Made by a program: the position numbers and the translations under genes | From: Sphingomonas dokdonensis | GTDB lineage: Bacteria; Pseudomonadota; Alphaproteobacteria; Sphingomonadales; Sphingomonadaceae | Length of the DNA stretch: 64,000 nucleotides | Assembly (NCBI RefSeq): GCF_002197685.1 | Contig: NZ_NBBI01000006.1 | Location: forward strand, 1 to 64,000 | Direction of reading: 5' to 3' | The notes under the pieces: model-generated | The model's database searches: none | Told to the model about the DNA's origin: nothing | The model's input: only the letters and a program-made list of their open reading frames with translations | In this document: piece by piece, positions 9,071-18,079 of the stretch | Layout of the letters: every line of letters begins with the position of its first letter | Position numbering within the stretch: position 1 is the stretch's first letter

Positions 9071-9173
9071 TCGCAAGAGGGGTTCCGTCGCGCCGCAACC
9101 TCATGCATGAATCCTGCCAAGCCGACCCGCCCCGGCGGGTTGGCAGGCGTGAGCGCAAGGCTGCAAACCGATC

Positions 9174-9950
9174 ATGGACGATACCACCACCCTGACCTCG
9201 CCAGAACCGATCCAGGAAGCCCCGATTGCGAGCGGCCTGCAGGTCGTTTCCATTGCGAAATCCTATGACAAGCGCGTTGTGCTGAGCGACGTGTCCGTGT
9301 CGGTCGCGCGCGGCGAGGTGGTGGGGCTGCTGGGGCCGAACGGCGCCGGCAAGACGACGTGCTTCTATTCGGTAATGGGACTGGTGAAGCCCGACGCCGG
9401 CCGCATCATGCTGGACGGCGAGGATATCACCGGCCTGCCGATGTACCGCCGCGCGATCCTGGGGCTCGGCTATCTGCCGCAGGAGACCTCGATCTTTCGC
9501 GGTCTGACGATCGAGAAGAACATTCTGACCGTGCTGGAACTGGCCGAGCCCGATGCGGCAGCCCGGCAGCGCAAGCTCGATACGTTGCTGGAGGAATTCG
9601 GCCTCACGCGGCTGCGCGACGCGCCGGCCATGGCCCTGTCGGGCGGCGAACGGCGCCGTGCCGAAATCGCCCGCGCCCTCGCCGCCGACCCGTCGATCAT
9701 CCTGCTGGACGAGCCGTTCGCCGGCATCGATCCGCTGTCGATCGCCGACATTCGCGGGCTGGTGAAGGATCTGAAGCGGCGCGGCATCGGCGTGTTGATC
9801 ACCGATCACAATGTTCGCGAAACGCTCGACATCGTGGACCGCGGCTACATCATCTACGACGGCCGCGTGCTGTTCACCGGCGCGCCCGCCGATCTCGTTG
9901 CCGATCCGAACGTGCGACGGCTGTACCTGGGCGAAGAGTTTTCGCTCTGA
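9174..9950 (+). CDS. lptB: LPS export ABC transporter ATPase LptB
   Basis: A 258-residue ABC ATPase that powers LPS extraction with LptF and LptG. Walker A is GPNGAGKT (54-61), the signature LSGGE (155-159), Walker B IILLDE (to E180), and the switch histidine is in LITDHN. The sequence YLPQETSIFRGLTIEKN is typical of LptB. There is an N-terminal extension of about 20 residues. It follows lptC and lptA, and rpoN starts 60 bases after it, the usual alphaproteobacterial order. LptF and LptG are not in this window. Confidence 0.95.
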   Translation: MDDTTTLTSPEPIQEAPIASGLQVVSIAKSYDKRVVLSDVSVSVARGEVVGLLGPNGAGKTTCFYSVMGLVKPDAGRIMLDGEDITGLPMYRRAILGLGYLPQETSIFRGLTIEKNILTVLELAEPDAAARQRKLDTLLEEFGLTRLRDAPAMALSGGERRRAEIARALAADPSIILLDEPFAGIDPLSIADIRGLVKDLKRRGIGVLITDHNVRETLDIVDRGYIIYDGRVLFTGAPADLVADPNVRRLYLGEEFSL

Positions 9951-9954
9951 TCGG

Positions 9955-10014
9955 ATGGACATGCTTCTTCTCATCGGCGCGCCGTTGGCAGATGGGCTGG
10001 TGATCGCGGCATGA
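9955..10014 (+). CDS. Possible 19-codon upstream ORF before rpoN
   Basis: The 60-base gap between lptB and rpoN is exactly one open frame, ATG 9955 to TGA 10014, encoding a hydrophobic 19-residue peptide (MDMLLLIGAPLADGLVIAA). Its stop overlaps the rpoN start as ATGA. No good ribosome site precedes it. It could couple lptB and rpoN translation, or be a chance frame in GC-rich DNA. Confidence 0.25.
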   Translation: MDMLLLIGAPLADGLVIAA

Positions 10015-11495
10015 GCCTCGCGCCCCGCCTCGATCTGCGCCAATCGCAATCGCTGGTGATGACGCCGCAACTGCAGCAGGCGATCAAGCTGCTGGCGTTG
10101 TCGAACCTCGAGATCGAAGGCGTGATCGCGGAGGAGCTGGAAAAGAACCCGCTGCTCGAAGCCGTGCCGTCGAGCGACGATGCGCCGGTCGCGGAGCGCG
10201 AGCGCGAAGTGGCGCGTGACGAGCCGGCACCTGCCGACGAATTGGTCATGGCGGGCGAGGCAGCCGGCGAATCGCTCGATGTCGACGTCGCCAGTGAGCG
10301 CTTCGACGACAGCCCGTCCGACAGTCTCGGCACCGCGGGCGACGGCTTGGGGCTAAATGGCGCCTCGAGCAGCGCCAGCCAGGACGGGCCAGACCTCGAT
10401 GCCTTTGCCGCCGCCGGTGCCTCGCTGGCCGATCACCTCCTCCAGCAGGCCGGTGCGGTGCTGACCGGCGTGGACCTGTTCGTTGCACAGCACCTGATCG
10501 ATCTGATCGACGAGGCCGGCTATCTGACCAGCGCGCTGCTCGATGTCGCGACACGGCTCGGCGTGCCGCTGGTCCAGGTGGAGCGCGTCCTTGCCGTGAT
10601 CCAGACCTTTGATCCCACCGGCGTCGGTGCGCGCGATCTGGCGGAATGTATCGCGCTCCAGGCCAAGGAAGCAGACCGCTACGATCCGGCCATGGCACGG
10701 TTGATCGATCATCTCGATCTCGTCGCGCGCGGCGATCTCGCCCGGTTGAAGCGCATCTGCCAGGTCGATGACGAGGACATGGCGGACATGATCCGCGAGC
10801 TGCGCAGCTACGATCCCAAGCCCGGCGTTCGCTTCGGCGGGGAGCCGATGCAGGCGGTGACGCCCGACCTTCACGTCCGGCGCAGCCCCGCTGGCTGGGT
10901 GGTGGAGCTGGACAGCTCCACCCTGCCGCGCGTGCTGGTCGATCGGCGCTACCATGCCGAGCTCGCCGCCGGGTCGCAGGACAAGGCGTCGAAGGCATGG
11001 CTGGGCGACATGCTCGCCAGTGCCAACTGGCTGGTGAAGGCGCTCGATCAGCGACAAAAGACGATCATCCGGGTCGCAACCGAGATCGTGCGCCAGCAGG
11101 AGGCGTTCTTCGTTCACGGCGTCTCGCACCTCCGCCCGCTCACGCTGCGGCAGGTCGCCGATGCGATCGAGATGCACGAATCGACGGTCAGCCGCGTCAC
11201 GTCGAACAAATATCTCAGCTGCGCGCGCGGGCTGTTCGAGCTGAAATATTTCTTCACCTCGGCGATCCAGTCGGCCGATGGCGGCGATGCCGTGTCGGCC
11301 GAAGCGGTGAAGAGCGCGATCAAGGCGCTGATCGCCAATGAAGGCGCCAAGATCCTGAGCGACGATACCTTGGTCGAGCTGCTCAATGCCAAGGGCTTCG
11401 ACATCGCGCGGCGTACGGTGGCGAAATATCGCGAAGCGATGGGGATCGGCAGCTCGGTGCAGCGCCGCCGTCAACGCGCGCTCGGCGGGGGCTGA
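10011..11495 (+). CDS. rpoN: RNA polymerase sigma-54 factor RpoN
   Basis: A 494-residue sigma-54 factor. The N-terminal activator-interacting region is RLDLRQSQSLVMTPQLQQAI and what follows (residues 5-55). An acidic region II occupies about 60-125, the core-binding domain about 130-320, a helix-turn-helix lies near 380-400 (MHESTVSRVTSNKYL), and the RpoN box ARRTVAKYRE is at 466-475. Sigma-54 directs promoters with GG/GC elements at -24/-12 and needs AAA+ activators; none is encoded here. The gene is coupled to lptB through a 60-base spacer. The hpf and ptsN genes often found downstream of rpoN are absent; a convergent gene follows after 29 bases. Confidence 0.96.
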   Translation: MSLAPRLDLRQSQSLVMTPQLQQAIKLLALSNLEIEGVIAEELEKNPLLEAVPSSDDAPVAEREREVARDEPAPADELVMAGEAAGESLDVDVASERFDDSPSDSLGTAGDGLGLNGASSSASQDGPDLDAFAAAGASLADHLLQQAGAVLTGVDLFVAQHLIDLIDEAGYLTSALLDVATRLGVPLVQVERVLAVIQTFDPTGVGARDLAECIALQAKEADRYDPAMARLIDHLDLVARGDLARLKRICQVDDEDMADMIRELRSYDPKPGVRFGGEPMQAVTPDLHVRRSPAGWVVELDSSTLPRVLVDRRYHAELAAGSQDKASKAWLGDMLASANWLVKALDQRQKTIIRVATEIVRQQEAFFVHGVSHLRPLTLRQVADAIEMHESTVSRVTSNKYLSCARGLFELKYFFTSAIQSADGGDAVSAEAVKSAIKALIANEGAKILSDDTLVELLNAKGFDIARRTVAKYREAMGIGSSVQRRRQRALGGG

Positions 11496-11524
11496 TCGCC
11501 GCCCGCCGAAGCGCACATCGGATG

Positions 11525-13330
11525 TCAGCCGAGCAGCCGCCGCGGCACCTTCACCTTCATGTCCAGCAGTTGCTGCCCCTTGCCCTTGGCGAGCGCATCG
11601 AGCCGCAGGCTGGCGAACTGCCCGCCGCCCAGCGACTGGATGCAGTGCAGGTTGATCGCGTTCATGCCCGGCAGGTCGTAGCGACGCACCTCCGGATGGC
11701 TCGCCCCCTCGAACTCATGCGCGAAGAACGCCTGCACCGCATCCTCGGTCAGCCCCGCCCGGATCCAAGGCAGGAAGTCGGGCCGGCGCGCGATCACGCC
11801 GACGTTGAAGGCGTTGCCCTTGTCCCCCGATCGCGCCCAGGCAACCTCGATCAGCGGCACCTCGACCAGATCCTCGTCACCAGCAGGCTTGCTGGCGGCG
11901 TCCGGCCTGACGATCATCGCCTCCTCGAACGGCGTTGCAGGCGCCGGGTTGGCAACCGCGATCGTCTCGTCGCCCAGCGACACCGTTGCCGCCACCGAGC
12001 TGCCATCGACGAGAAACGAGAATACCTGCGACACCGGAGAGATCGTCGGCCGCGCGCCGAACCAGCCGGTCGAACCTACGCTCATCGAGGTGGTCGGCGA
12101 ATCGAACTCGCGCATCATGATGCCCAGCGCGTCCGCGTCTTCATGCTCGGCGCCGATCCGGGCGATCACCTCGCGCGTGGCGGCGAGCGCCGGGTTCGCC
12201 TGCGCGCCATAGCTCGCCTCGATGCCGAGCAGCTCGACGCGGGTGTCGCGCAGCGGCGGCAGGTTGCGCCCGCGCAGCATCTCGCCCACGCGCGTCAGCA
12301 CGGCGTCCGCCTGTGCCTGCGCCTTCTTGGCGGCGTCGCGGCCCACCACCGGCATGATGCCGATGAACCGGTGCCCGTTCTCGAACGTCACGCAGGTCTT
12401 GAGCTTGCCGGTCGGCGGATATCCCTTCGCGTTCGACACGCGCACCCGCCCTTCGCCCTCAGCGGTCACGTTGAGCTGCGAAAAGTCGCATACCACGTCG
12501 GGCAGCGCATAGGCTTGCGGATCGCCAACCTCGTAGAGGATCTGCTCGGAGACGGCAGCCGGAGAGACGAGGCCACCGGTCCCATCCGGCTTGGTCACGA
12601 TGAAGTCGCCGTCAGCGTGGCACTCGATGATGGGATAGCCGATGTGCGCCCAATCGGGCACCTTTTCCCAATCGGTGAAGAGGCCGCCGGTCGCCTGCGC
12701 GCCGCATTCGATGACATGGCCGGCGAGCGACCCCGCCGACAGCCGGTCGTGATCGTCCGCCCCCCAGCCGAACTCATGCATCAGCGGCCCCAGCGTCAGC
12801 GCGCTGTCCACCACCCGGCCGGTGATCACGACATCCGCGCCCGCCGCCAGTGCCGCCGCGATTGGCCCGCCGCCGAGATAGGCGTTGGCGGTCCACACCT
12901 TTGTCGGCTCGGGGAACGGCGCGTCGTTGAACATCTCGGTCACGCCCGCGGTGGCAAAATCCGGCACGCGATCGATCAGGTCGTCACCGGTCACGATCGC
13001 GATTTTGAACGACAGCCCCGCCTCTGCGGCAAGCGCCTCCATGCGCGCGCGGCACGCCGCCGGGTTCACGCCGCCCGCATTGGTGACGACGCGCACGCCC
13101 TGTTCCTTGAATGCGTGGAGATTGTCCTTCCACACCCATTCGGTGAAATCGCGCGCATAGCCCTGCTCGGGGCGCACCTGCTTCAGCTGGCCGAGCGGCG
13201 CCATGGTCGCTTCGGCAAGATAATCGAGGATCATGTAATCGAGCATGCCGCTTGCCAGCAGCTGCGGCGCCGCGACCGAGCTATCCCCCAGAAAGCCGCC
13301 TGCGCCCCCGATGCGGACCACCTTGCCCAT
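11525..13330 (-). CDS. AtuA-like (DUF1446) protein with C-terminal AtuA domain
   Basis: A 601-residue protein of the DUF1446 family, named after AtuA of acyclic terpene utilisation in Pseudomonas, whose biochemical role is unknown. The N-terminal 450 residues carry the family pattern (MGKVVRIGGAGGFLGDS, TNAGGVNPAAC, ITGRVVDSALTLGP). Residues from about 490 form the separate AtuA-like alpha/beta domain (VEVPLIEVAWARSGDKGN). Of two adjacent ATGs (13333 and 13330) I prefer 13330, which gives better spacing from the GGGAGAG ribosome site. No other atu genes (carboxylase, geranyl-CoA enzymes) are nearby, so a terpenoid role is uncertain. It lies 95 bases downstream of purA behind a likely terminator. 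Confidence 0.85.
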   Translation of the reverse strand: MGKVVRIGGAGGFLGDSSVAAPQLLASGMLDYMILDYLAEATMAPLGQLKQVRPEQGYARDFTEWVWKDNLHAFKEQGVRVVTNAGGVNPAACRARMEALAAEAGLSFKIAIVTGDDLIDRVPDFATAGVTEMFNDAPFPEPTKVWTANAYLGGGPIAAALAAGADVVITGRVVDSALTLGPLMHEFGWGADDHDRLSAGSLAGHVIECGAQATGGLFTDWEKVPDWAHIGYPIIECHADGDFIVTKPDGTGGLVSPAAVSEQILYEVGDPQAYALPDVVCDFSQLNVTAEGEGRVRVSNAKGYPPTGKLKTCVTFENGHRFIGIMPVVGRDAAKKAQAQADAVLTRVGEMLRGRNLPPLRDTRVELLGIEASYGAQANPALAATREVIARIGAEHEDADALGIMMREFDSPTTSMSVGSTGWFGARPTISPVSQVFSFLVDGSSVAATVSLGDETIAVANPAPATPFEEAMIVRPDAASKPAGDEDLVEVPLIEVAWARSGDKGNAFNVGVIARRPDFLPWIRAGLTEDAVQAFFAHEFEGASHPEVRRYDLPGMNAINLHCIQSLGGGQFASLRLDALAKGKGQQLLDMKVKVPRRLLG

Positions 13331-13385
13331 CATTCTCTCCCGATCTTTTGCCGGGAGACGTAACGGAAAGGCACCGCAAGGCAAA

Positions 13386-13414
13386 GCTTCTCCCCGCCAA
13401 GCGCGAGGAGAAGC
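13386..13414 (-). terminator. Probable purA terminator
   Basis: A perfect 8-base-pair stem (GCTTCTCC / GGAGAAGC, arms 13386-13393 and 13407-13414) with a 13-base loop starts 12 bases after the purA stop. On the minus strand it is followed by only a short T run (TTTGCC), so termination may be partial. Confidence 0.5.
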
Positions 13415-13425
13415 CGCCTATCACC

Positions 13426-14715
13426 TCAATCCGCGAACGGGTCGCGCACCAGGATCGTGTCCTCGCGCTCCGGGCTGGTCGACACCAATGCCACCGGGCA
13501 CTGGATCAGCTCCTCGATCCGGCGGATGTACTTGATCGCCTGTGCCGGCAGGTCGGCCCAGCTGCGCGCGCCGGCGGTCGATTCGGACCAGCCTTCCATC
13601 GTCTCGTACACCGGCTCCACCGCCGCCTGATCGGCGGCGTGCGACGGGAAATAGTCCAGCGTCTCGCCGCGGAGGCGATAGCCGGTGCAGATCGCAATCT
13701 GCTCGAACCCGTCGAGCACGTCGAGTTTGGTCAGCGCGATGCCGGTGATCCCGCTTACTGCCGCCGACTTGCGCACCAGCACCGCGTCGAACCAGCCGCA
13801 GCGCCGCTTGCGGCCCGTCACCGTGCCGAACTCGCGCCCGCGCGTGCCGAGCCGCTCGCCCGTGGCATCTTCCAGCTCAGTCGGGAACGGCCCCGATCCG
13901 ACGCGCGTCGTGTACGCCTTGGCGATGCCGAGGACAAACCCGACCGCGCCCGGCCCCATGCCCGATCCACCCGCCGCGGCGCCCGCGATCGTGTTGGACG
14001 AGGTCACGAACGGATAGGTGCCGTGATCGATATCGAGCAGCACGCCCTGTGCGCCTTCGAACAGGATGCGGCGGCCGGCGGCGCGCGCCTCGTTCAGGTC
14101 GCGCCAAACCGGCTTGGCGAAGGACAGGACGAACTCGGCGATCTCCGCCAGGTCGGCGATCAGCCGCGCCCGGTCGATCGGCGGCTCGCCGAAGCCGGCG
14201 CGCAGCGCGTCGTGATGCGCGGTCAGCCGGTCGAGCTGCGGCTCCAACTGGTCGAGATGCGCCAGGTCGCACACGCGGATCGCGCGGCGGCCGACCTTGT
14301 CCTCGTATGCCGGGCCGATGCCGCGCCGGGTGGTGCCGATCTTGCCCGCCCCGCTCGCATCCTCGCGCAGCCCGTCGAGATCGCGGTGGAACGGCAGGAT
14401 CAGCGCGCAGGTATCGGCGATACGCAGCGTATCAGGGGTGATGGTGATCCCCTGCCCCGCCAGCTTATTCACCTCGTCGCGCAGCGCCCAGGGATCGAGC
14501 ACCACGCCATTGCCGATCACCGACGGCGTACCGCGCACGATGCCCGACGGCAGCAGCGACAGCTTGTACACATTCTCGCCGACGACCAGCGTATGGCCCG
14601 CGTTATGCCCGCCCTGGAAACGCACCACCATGTCGGCGCGTTCGGCCAGCCAGTCGACGATCTTGCCCTTGCCCTCGTCGCCCCATTGGGCGCCGATCAC
14701 CGCTACGTTCGCCAT
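13426..14715 (-). CDS. purA: Adenylosuccinate synthase PurA
   Basis: A 429-residue enzyme joining IMP and aspartate with GTP to give adenylosuccinate, the first step of AMP synthesis. GDEGKGK at residues 12-18 is the GTP/catalytic loop with the conserved aspartate, and [10 protein letters not shown] holds the catalytic histidine. [31 protein letters not shown] and [13 protein letters not shown] are typical PurA blocks. ATG 14715 starts the N-terminal strand ([15 protein letters not shown]); the frame continues upstream to 14868 as proline/arginine-rich, repeat-derived sequence. The length matches other PurA proteins. It is downstream of hisZ (130-base gap) in a leftward series of biosynthetic genes. 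Confidence 0.97.
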   Translation of the reverse strand: MANVAVIGAQWGDEGKGKIVDWLAERADMVVRFQGGHNAGHTLVVGENVYKLSLLPSGIVRGTPSVIGNGVVLDPWALRDEVNKLAGQGITITPDTLRIADTCALILPFHRDLDGLREDASGAGKIGTTRRGIGPAYEDKVGRRAIRVCDLAHLDQLEPQLDRLTAHHDALRAGFGEPPIDRARLIADLAEIAEFVLSFAKPVWRDLNEARAAGRRILFEGAQGVLLDIDHGTYPFVTSSNTIAGAAAGGSGMGPGAVGFVLGIAKAYTTRVGSGPFPTELEDATGERLGTRGREFGTVTGRKRRCGWFDAVLVRKSAAVSGITGIALTKLDVLDGFEQIAICTGYRLRGETLDYFPSHAADQAAVEPVYETMEGWSESTAGARSWADLPAQAIKYIRRIEELIQCPVALVSTSPEREDTILVRDPFAD

Positions 14716-14845
14716 GGATACACTGCTCCCCCTGCCGGGAGATCCCCACCGCCCTTCGACAGGACTCGGCGATGGGAAGGGTCCAGAAATGCGCCGCGCC
14801 GGTAGCGGGGCGACGCGCCCGGTGTCAACCTTTGGGGGGTGCACG

Positions 14846-15940
14846 CTACAGGGCGCGCGCCTCCCCATCGGCGTACAGGTGCGTGCACAATTGCGCCTCG
14901 GGCGTGTCGCCCGGCTCCAGCGCCGCCACCGTCACCCAGCCTGCCGCCCGCATCCGCGCGCCGTCTGCCGCCGGGGTGCCGACCGGCAGGAACAGTCGCC
15001 GCCGCTCACCCGCGCCGTCGCCCGCGATAGCCGCCGCGAACAGCGAAAAGCCGGTCGCCGCTTCCTCTGCATCGCCCTCATGCATCAGCGTATAGGTACC
15101 GCCGCGCCCCACTTCGCGCGTCGCGCCTGCGGCAAACAGCGAAAAGCCGAGCCACGTCTGATATTCGAAGCCATGCCGCTCTGTCGGGTCGAGCGTCAGC
15201 GTGGCGCGGTCACCGATCGCCGCCGCGATCGCCTCCAGCGCGTCGAGGCGCGAAGTCAGAACGCCGCTCGCATCGAACGACCGCAGCCGCGCGATCGCCG
15301 CATCGAACGGCCCCGCCGCCTCGATCAGCGGCAGGTAATCGGGCGCCAGCGCCGCCACCGCGCCCGCATCCTTGGCGTCCAGCCGATCGCGCAGCCGCTC
15401 CACGTCGCCCACCGGCAAGGCGCCGGCAGCCAGCGTATCGACGAGATCGGGCAACGTGAAATCGACCGACACACCGCTCGCCCCGGCGGCGCCCAGTGCC
15501 TCGACCGCCACCGTCACCACCTCGCGCGCGGCGGCCACCGTATCCAGCCCGATCAGCTCGCAGCCGATCTGCCGCGCCTCGCGCTCGGGCTGCAACGCCC
15601 CGCCGCGCAGCTTCAGCACCGATCCGGCATAGCTCAGCCGCACGGGGCGCGGGTGATGCGCCATGCGCGTCGCGGCGATCCGCGCCACCTGCGCGGTGAT
15701 GTCGGGGCGGATCGCCATGGTGCGCTGGCTCACCGGGTCGACGAAGCGCACCGCGTCCGACAGCGCCCCATCCTTCAGCCGAGACCCCAGCCCTTCGGCG
15801 AATTCGGCCAGCGGCGGATCGACCCGCTCATAGCCATAGGCATGTGCCACGCCCAGCACGCGCGACTCCACCGCCGCGGCGGCATCGGCATGCGGCGGCA
15901 AGCGATCGCGAAATCCCTCAGGAAGCAGCATGGTCATCAT
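14846..15940 (-). CDS. hisZ: ATP phosphoribosyltransferase regulatory subunit HisZ
   Basis: About 364 residues with a class II aminoacyl-tRNA synthetase-like fold ([57 protein letters not shown]). HisZ partners the short HisG to catalyse and regulate the first histidine step; hisG is not in the window. Three in-frame ATGs (15940, 15937, 15931) are possible. The first overlaps the DUF559 stop as TAATG and lies 4 bases after GAGAGGG, a ribosome-site-like element supplied by a palindromic repeat. Similarity proper begins at the third (MLLPEGF). It sits between the DUF559 gene and purA on the minus strand. Confidence 0.85.
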   Translation of the reverse strand: MMTMLLPEGFRDRLPPHADAAAAVESRVLGVAHAYGYERVDPPLAEFAEGLGSRLKDGALSDAVRFVDPVSQRTMAIRPDITAQVARIAATRMAHHPRPVRLSYAGSVLKLRGGALQPEREARQIGCELIGLDTVAAAREVVTVAVEALGAAGASGVSVDFTLPDLVDTLAAGALPVGDVERLRDRLDAKDAGAVAALAPDYLPLIEAAGPFDAAIARLRSFDASGVLTSRLDALEAIAAAIGDRATLTLDPTERHGFEYQTWLGFSLFAAGATREVGRGGTYTLMHEGDAEEAATGFSLFAAAIAGDGAGERRRLFLPVGTPAADGARMRAAGWVTVAALEPGDTPEAQLCTHLYADGEARAL

Positions 15941-16326
15941 TAAGCCCTCTCCCCCTCGGGGAGAGGGTCTGGGAGAGGGATAGTCGTCAACGCGACGGCA
16001 ATCATCTGAAGCACCCCGTCCAAGTTCGTCATCACATCGGCGTTCGTGAAGCGGATGACACGATAGCCTCGCTGCTCGAGCCATCGGCTTCGCACAGCAT
16101 CGCGTGCCTCGTCGCCGGCGTGGGTGTCGCCGTCAACCTCTATGATCAAGCAACGGAACCGAGCGACAAAGTCGACGATGTAGCGGCCGATCACGACCTG
16201 CCTGCTGAACTTCACACCCGCGAACCGCTTGCTGCGCAGCGCAGTCCACAGCTCGCGTTCGGGCTGGGTCATTGCGCTGCGCATGGCTCGGGCACGGGCA
16301 AGCAACAGCTCGTCTGTCTTCGGCAC
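15940..16326 (-). CDS. DUF559 (Vsr-like endonuclease fold) protein
   Basis: A 128-residue DUF559 protein, a group related in fold to the Vsr/PD-(D/E)XK nucleases. Visible features are the family N-terminus MTQPERELWTALR, GVKFSRQVVIGRYIVDF, the presumed active-site stretch LIIEVDGDTH and a late RGYRVIRFTNADVM. The best start is GTG 16326, 7 bases after GGGAG. Both the ribosome site and the last dozen residues (PLPDPLPEGERA) come from flanking palindromic repeats at 16329-16363 and 15945-15980. Biological role is unknown for this family; mobile or self-propagating behaviour is often suspected. Its stop overlaps the hisZ start. Confidence 0.85.
   Translation of the reverse strand: MPKTDELLLARARAMRSAMTQPERELWTALRSKRFAGVKFSRQVVIGRYIVDFVARFRCLIIEVDGDTHAGDEARDAVRSRWLEQRGYRVIRFTNADVMTNLDGVLQMIAVALTTIPLPDPLPEGERA
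15945..15980. repeat. Palindromic repeat, inverted copy 1, at DUF559/hisZ junction
   Basis: The palindrome CCCTCTCCCC...GGGGAGAGGG followed by TCTGGGAGAGGGA. Read on the minus strand it aligns with the plus-strand sequence at 16329-16363 with few differences, so the two copies are inverted around the DUF559 gene. This copy encodes the DUF559 C-terminus and provides GAGAGGG just before the hisZ start. Confidence 0.85.
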
Positions 16327-16328
16327 TG

Positions 16329-16363
16329 CCCCTCTCCCAACCCTCTCCCCAGAGGGGAGAGGG
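16329..16363. repeat. Palindromic repeat, inverted copy 2, upstream of DUF559
   Basis: CCCCTCTCCCAA followed by the palindrome CCCTCTCCCC...GGGGAGAGGG. It ends 2 bases before the GTG start of the DUF559 gene on the minus strand and contributes the ribosome site GGGAG. It lies 15 bases from the serA stop (16379). Confidence 0.85.
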
Positions 16364-16378
16364 CTATTCGGCGCTACC

Positions 16379-17956
16379 TCAGAACCGCAGCCCCATCGCG
16401 GTCTTCACGCCCGGCAGCGTCTTGACCTTTGCCAGCAGGTCCGCCGTCACCGGCTCGTCCACCGAGAGCAGCAGCACCGCCTCGCCACCCGCCTGGCGCC
16501 GGCCGAGGTGGAAGGTGCCGATGTTGACCCCCGCCTCGCCCAGCGTCGTGCCGAGCCGGCCGATGAAACCCGGTGCGTCCTCGTTCACGACATACAGCAT
16601 CGAGCCCGTCAGATCGGCCTCGACCTTGATGCCGAACAGCTCCACCAGGCGCGGCGCCTGGTCACCGAACAGCGTGCCGGAGACCGAGCGCTCACCGTCC
16701 GCGGTACGCACCGACACGCGCAGCAGCGTCTGGTAATCGCCTTCACGCTCGGTGCGGATCTCGCGCACCTCCGTGCCGCGCTCGCGCGCCAGCACCGGCG
16801 CGTTGACCATGTTCACCGTATCGGTCTGCGTGCCTAAGAAGCCCTTCAGCACCGCACTGGTCAGCGGCTTGGGGTTCAGCTCCGCCGCGGCGCCCTCCAT
16901 GTGGATCGACACGCGGTCGATCGCGCCATGCGCAAGCTGCCCCACCAGGCTGCCGAGCTTTTCGGCCAGGCCCATGTACGGCTTCAGCTTGGGCGCCTCC
17001 TCCGCGGTCAGGCTCGGCATGTTGAGCGCGTTGGTGACGCCGCCCGACACAAGATAGTCTGCCATCTGCTCGGCGACTTGGATCGCCACATTGACCTGAG
17101 CCTCGGTCGTCGAGGCGCCGAGGTGCGGCGTCGAAATGAAGTTCGGCGTGCCGAACAGCGGGCTTTCCTTCGCCGGCTCGGTCACGAACACGTCGAGCGC
17201 CGCACCGCCGATATGACCGCTGTCCAGCCCTTCCTTCAGCGCCGCCTCATCGATCAGCCCGCCGCGCGCGCAGTTGACGATCCGAACGCCCTTCTTGGTC
17301 TTGGCGAGGTTTTCGGCCGACAGGATGTTGCGCGTCTGGTCGGTCAGCGGCGTGTGCAGCGTGATGAAGTCGGCACGGGCGAGCAGTTCGTCCAGCGTCA
17401 CCTTCTGCACGCCCAGCTCCAGCGCACGCTCCTCGGTCAGGAACGGATCGTAAGCGACGACCTTCATCTTCAGCCCGAGCGCGCGATCGGCGACGATCGA
17501 GCCGATGTTGCCGGCGCCGATCAGGCCCAGCGTCTTGCCGGTGACCTCGACGCCCATGAAGCGGTTCTTTTCCCACTTGCCGGCCTGCGTCGACCGGTCC
17601 GCCTCCGGCAGGTCGCGCGCCAGCGCGAACATGAGGGCAATGGCGTGCTCTGCGGTCGTGATCGAATTGCCGAACGGCGTGTTCATCACGACCACGCCCT
17701 TCGCGCTGGCCGCGGGGATGTCGACATTGTCGACGCCGATGCCGGCGCGCCCGACGACCTTCAGGTTGGTCGCCGCCTCGAGAATCTCCTTGGTCACCTT
17801 GGTCGAGCTGCGGATCGCGAGGCCGTCATATTGGCCGATGATCGCCTTCAGCTCGTCCGGCGTCTTGCCGGTGATCTCGTCCACCTCCACGCCGCGCTCG
17901 CGAAAGATCTGCGCGGCCTTGGGGTCCATTTTGTCGCTGATAAGCACTTTAGCCAT
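16379..17956 (-). CDS. serA: D-3-phosphoglycerate dehydrogenase SerA
   Basis: A 525-residue long-form enzyme, the committed step of serine synthesis (3-phosphoglycerate to 3-phosphohydroxypyruvate with NAD). The order is substrate-binding half, NAD-binding Rossmann domain (LGLIGAGNIGSIVADRALG near 145), catalytic blocks VNCARGGLIDE and PHLGASTTEAQ (active-site histidine), an intervening regulatory domain and a C-terminal ACT domain (MLYVVNEDAPGFIGRLGTTL). ATG 17956 follows CGGAGTTTCGAAC. It is 123 bases downstream of serC on the same strand, the usual sphingomonad pairing. The gap holds GC-rich palindromes that may attenuate read-through. Confidence 0.96.
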   Translation of the reverse strand: MAKVLISDKMDPKAAQIFRERGVEVDEITGKTPDELKAIIGQYDGLAIRSSTKVTKEILEAATNLKVVGRAGIGVDNVDIPAASAKGVVVMNTPFGNSITTAEHAIALMFALARDLPEADRSTQAGKWEKNRFMGVEVTGKTLGLIGAGNIGSIVADRALGLKMKVVAYDPFLTEERALELGVQKVTLDELLARADFITLHTPLTDQTRNILSAENLAKTKKGVRIVNCARGGLIDEAALKEGLDSGHIGGAALDVFVTEPAKESPLFGTPNFISTPHLGASTTEAQVNVAIQVAEQMADYLVSGGVTNALNMPSLTAEEAPKLKPYMGLAEKLGSLVGQLAHGAIDRVSIHMEGAAAELNPKPLTSAVLKGFLGTQTDTVNMVNAPVLARERGTEVREIRTEREGDYQTLLRVSVRTADGERSVSGTLFGDQAPRLVELFGIKVEADLTGSMLYVVNEDAPGFIGRLGTTLGEAGVNIGTFHLGRRQAGGEAVLLLSVDEPVTADLLAKVKTLPGVKTAMGLRF

Positions 17957-17974
17957 GTTCGAAACTCCGTTCCC

Positions 17975-18070
17975 CGGCGACGGCCGGGGCCCAGTTGGGA
18001 AAGTTGAAGCAAAGGGGCGCTGCGAATCATCATGCACGCGCCGATACTCGACCCCGGCCTTCGCCGAGGC
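17975..18070. repeat. GC-rich palindromes between serC and serA
   Basis: The spacer contains CCCCGGCGACGGCCGGGG at about 17973-17990 and a related GACCCCGGCCTTCGCCGAGG near 18049-18068. They resemble the palindromic repeats elsewhere in the window (CCCGG...CCGGG cores). They could act as partial terminators or mRNA-stability elements between the two genes. Confidence 0.5.
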
Positions 18071-18079
18071 ACAGGAAGG

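Noticed and set aside
11522..13363. 613-codon plus-strand frame opposite the AtuA-like gene
   Set aside because: Mirror of a conserved gene; arginine/histidine-rich and without recognisable motifs.
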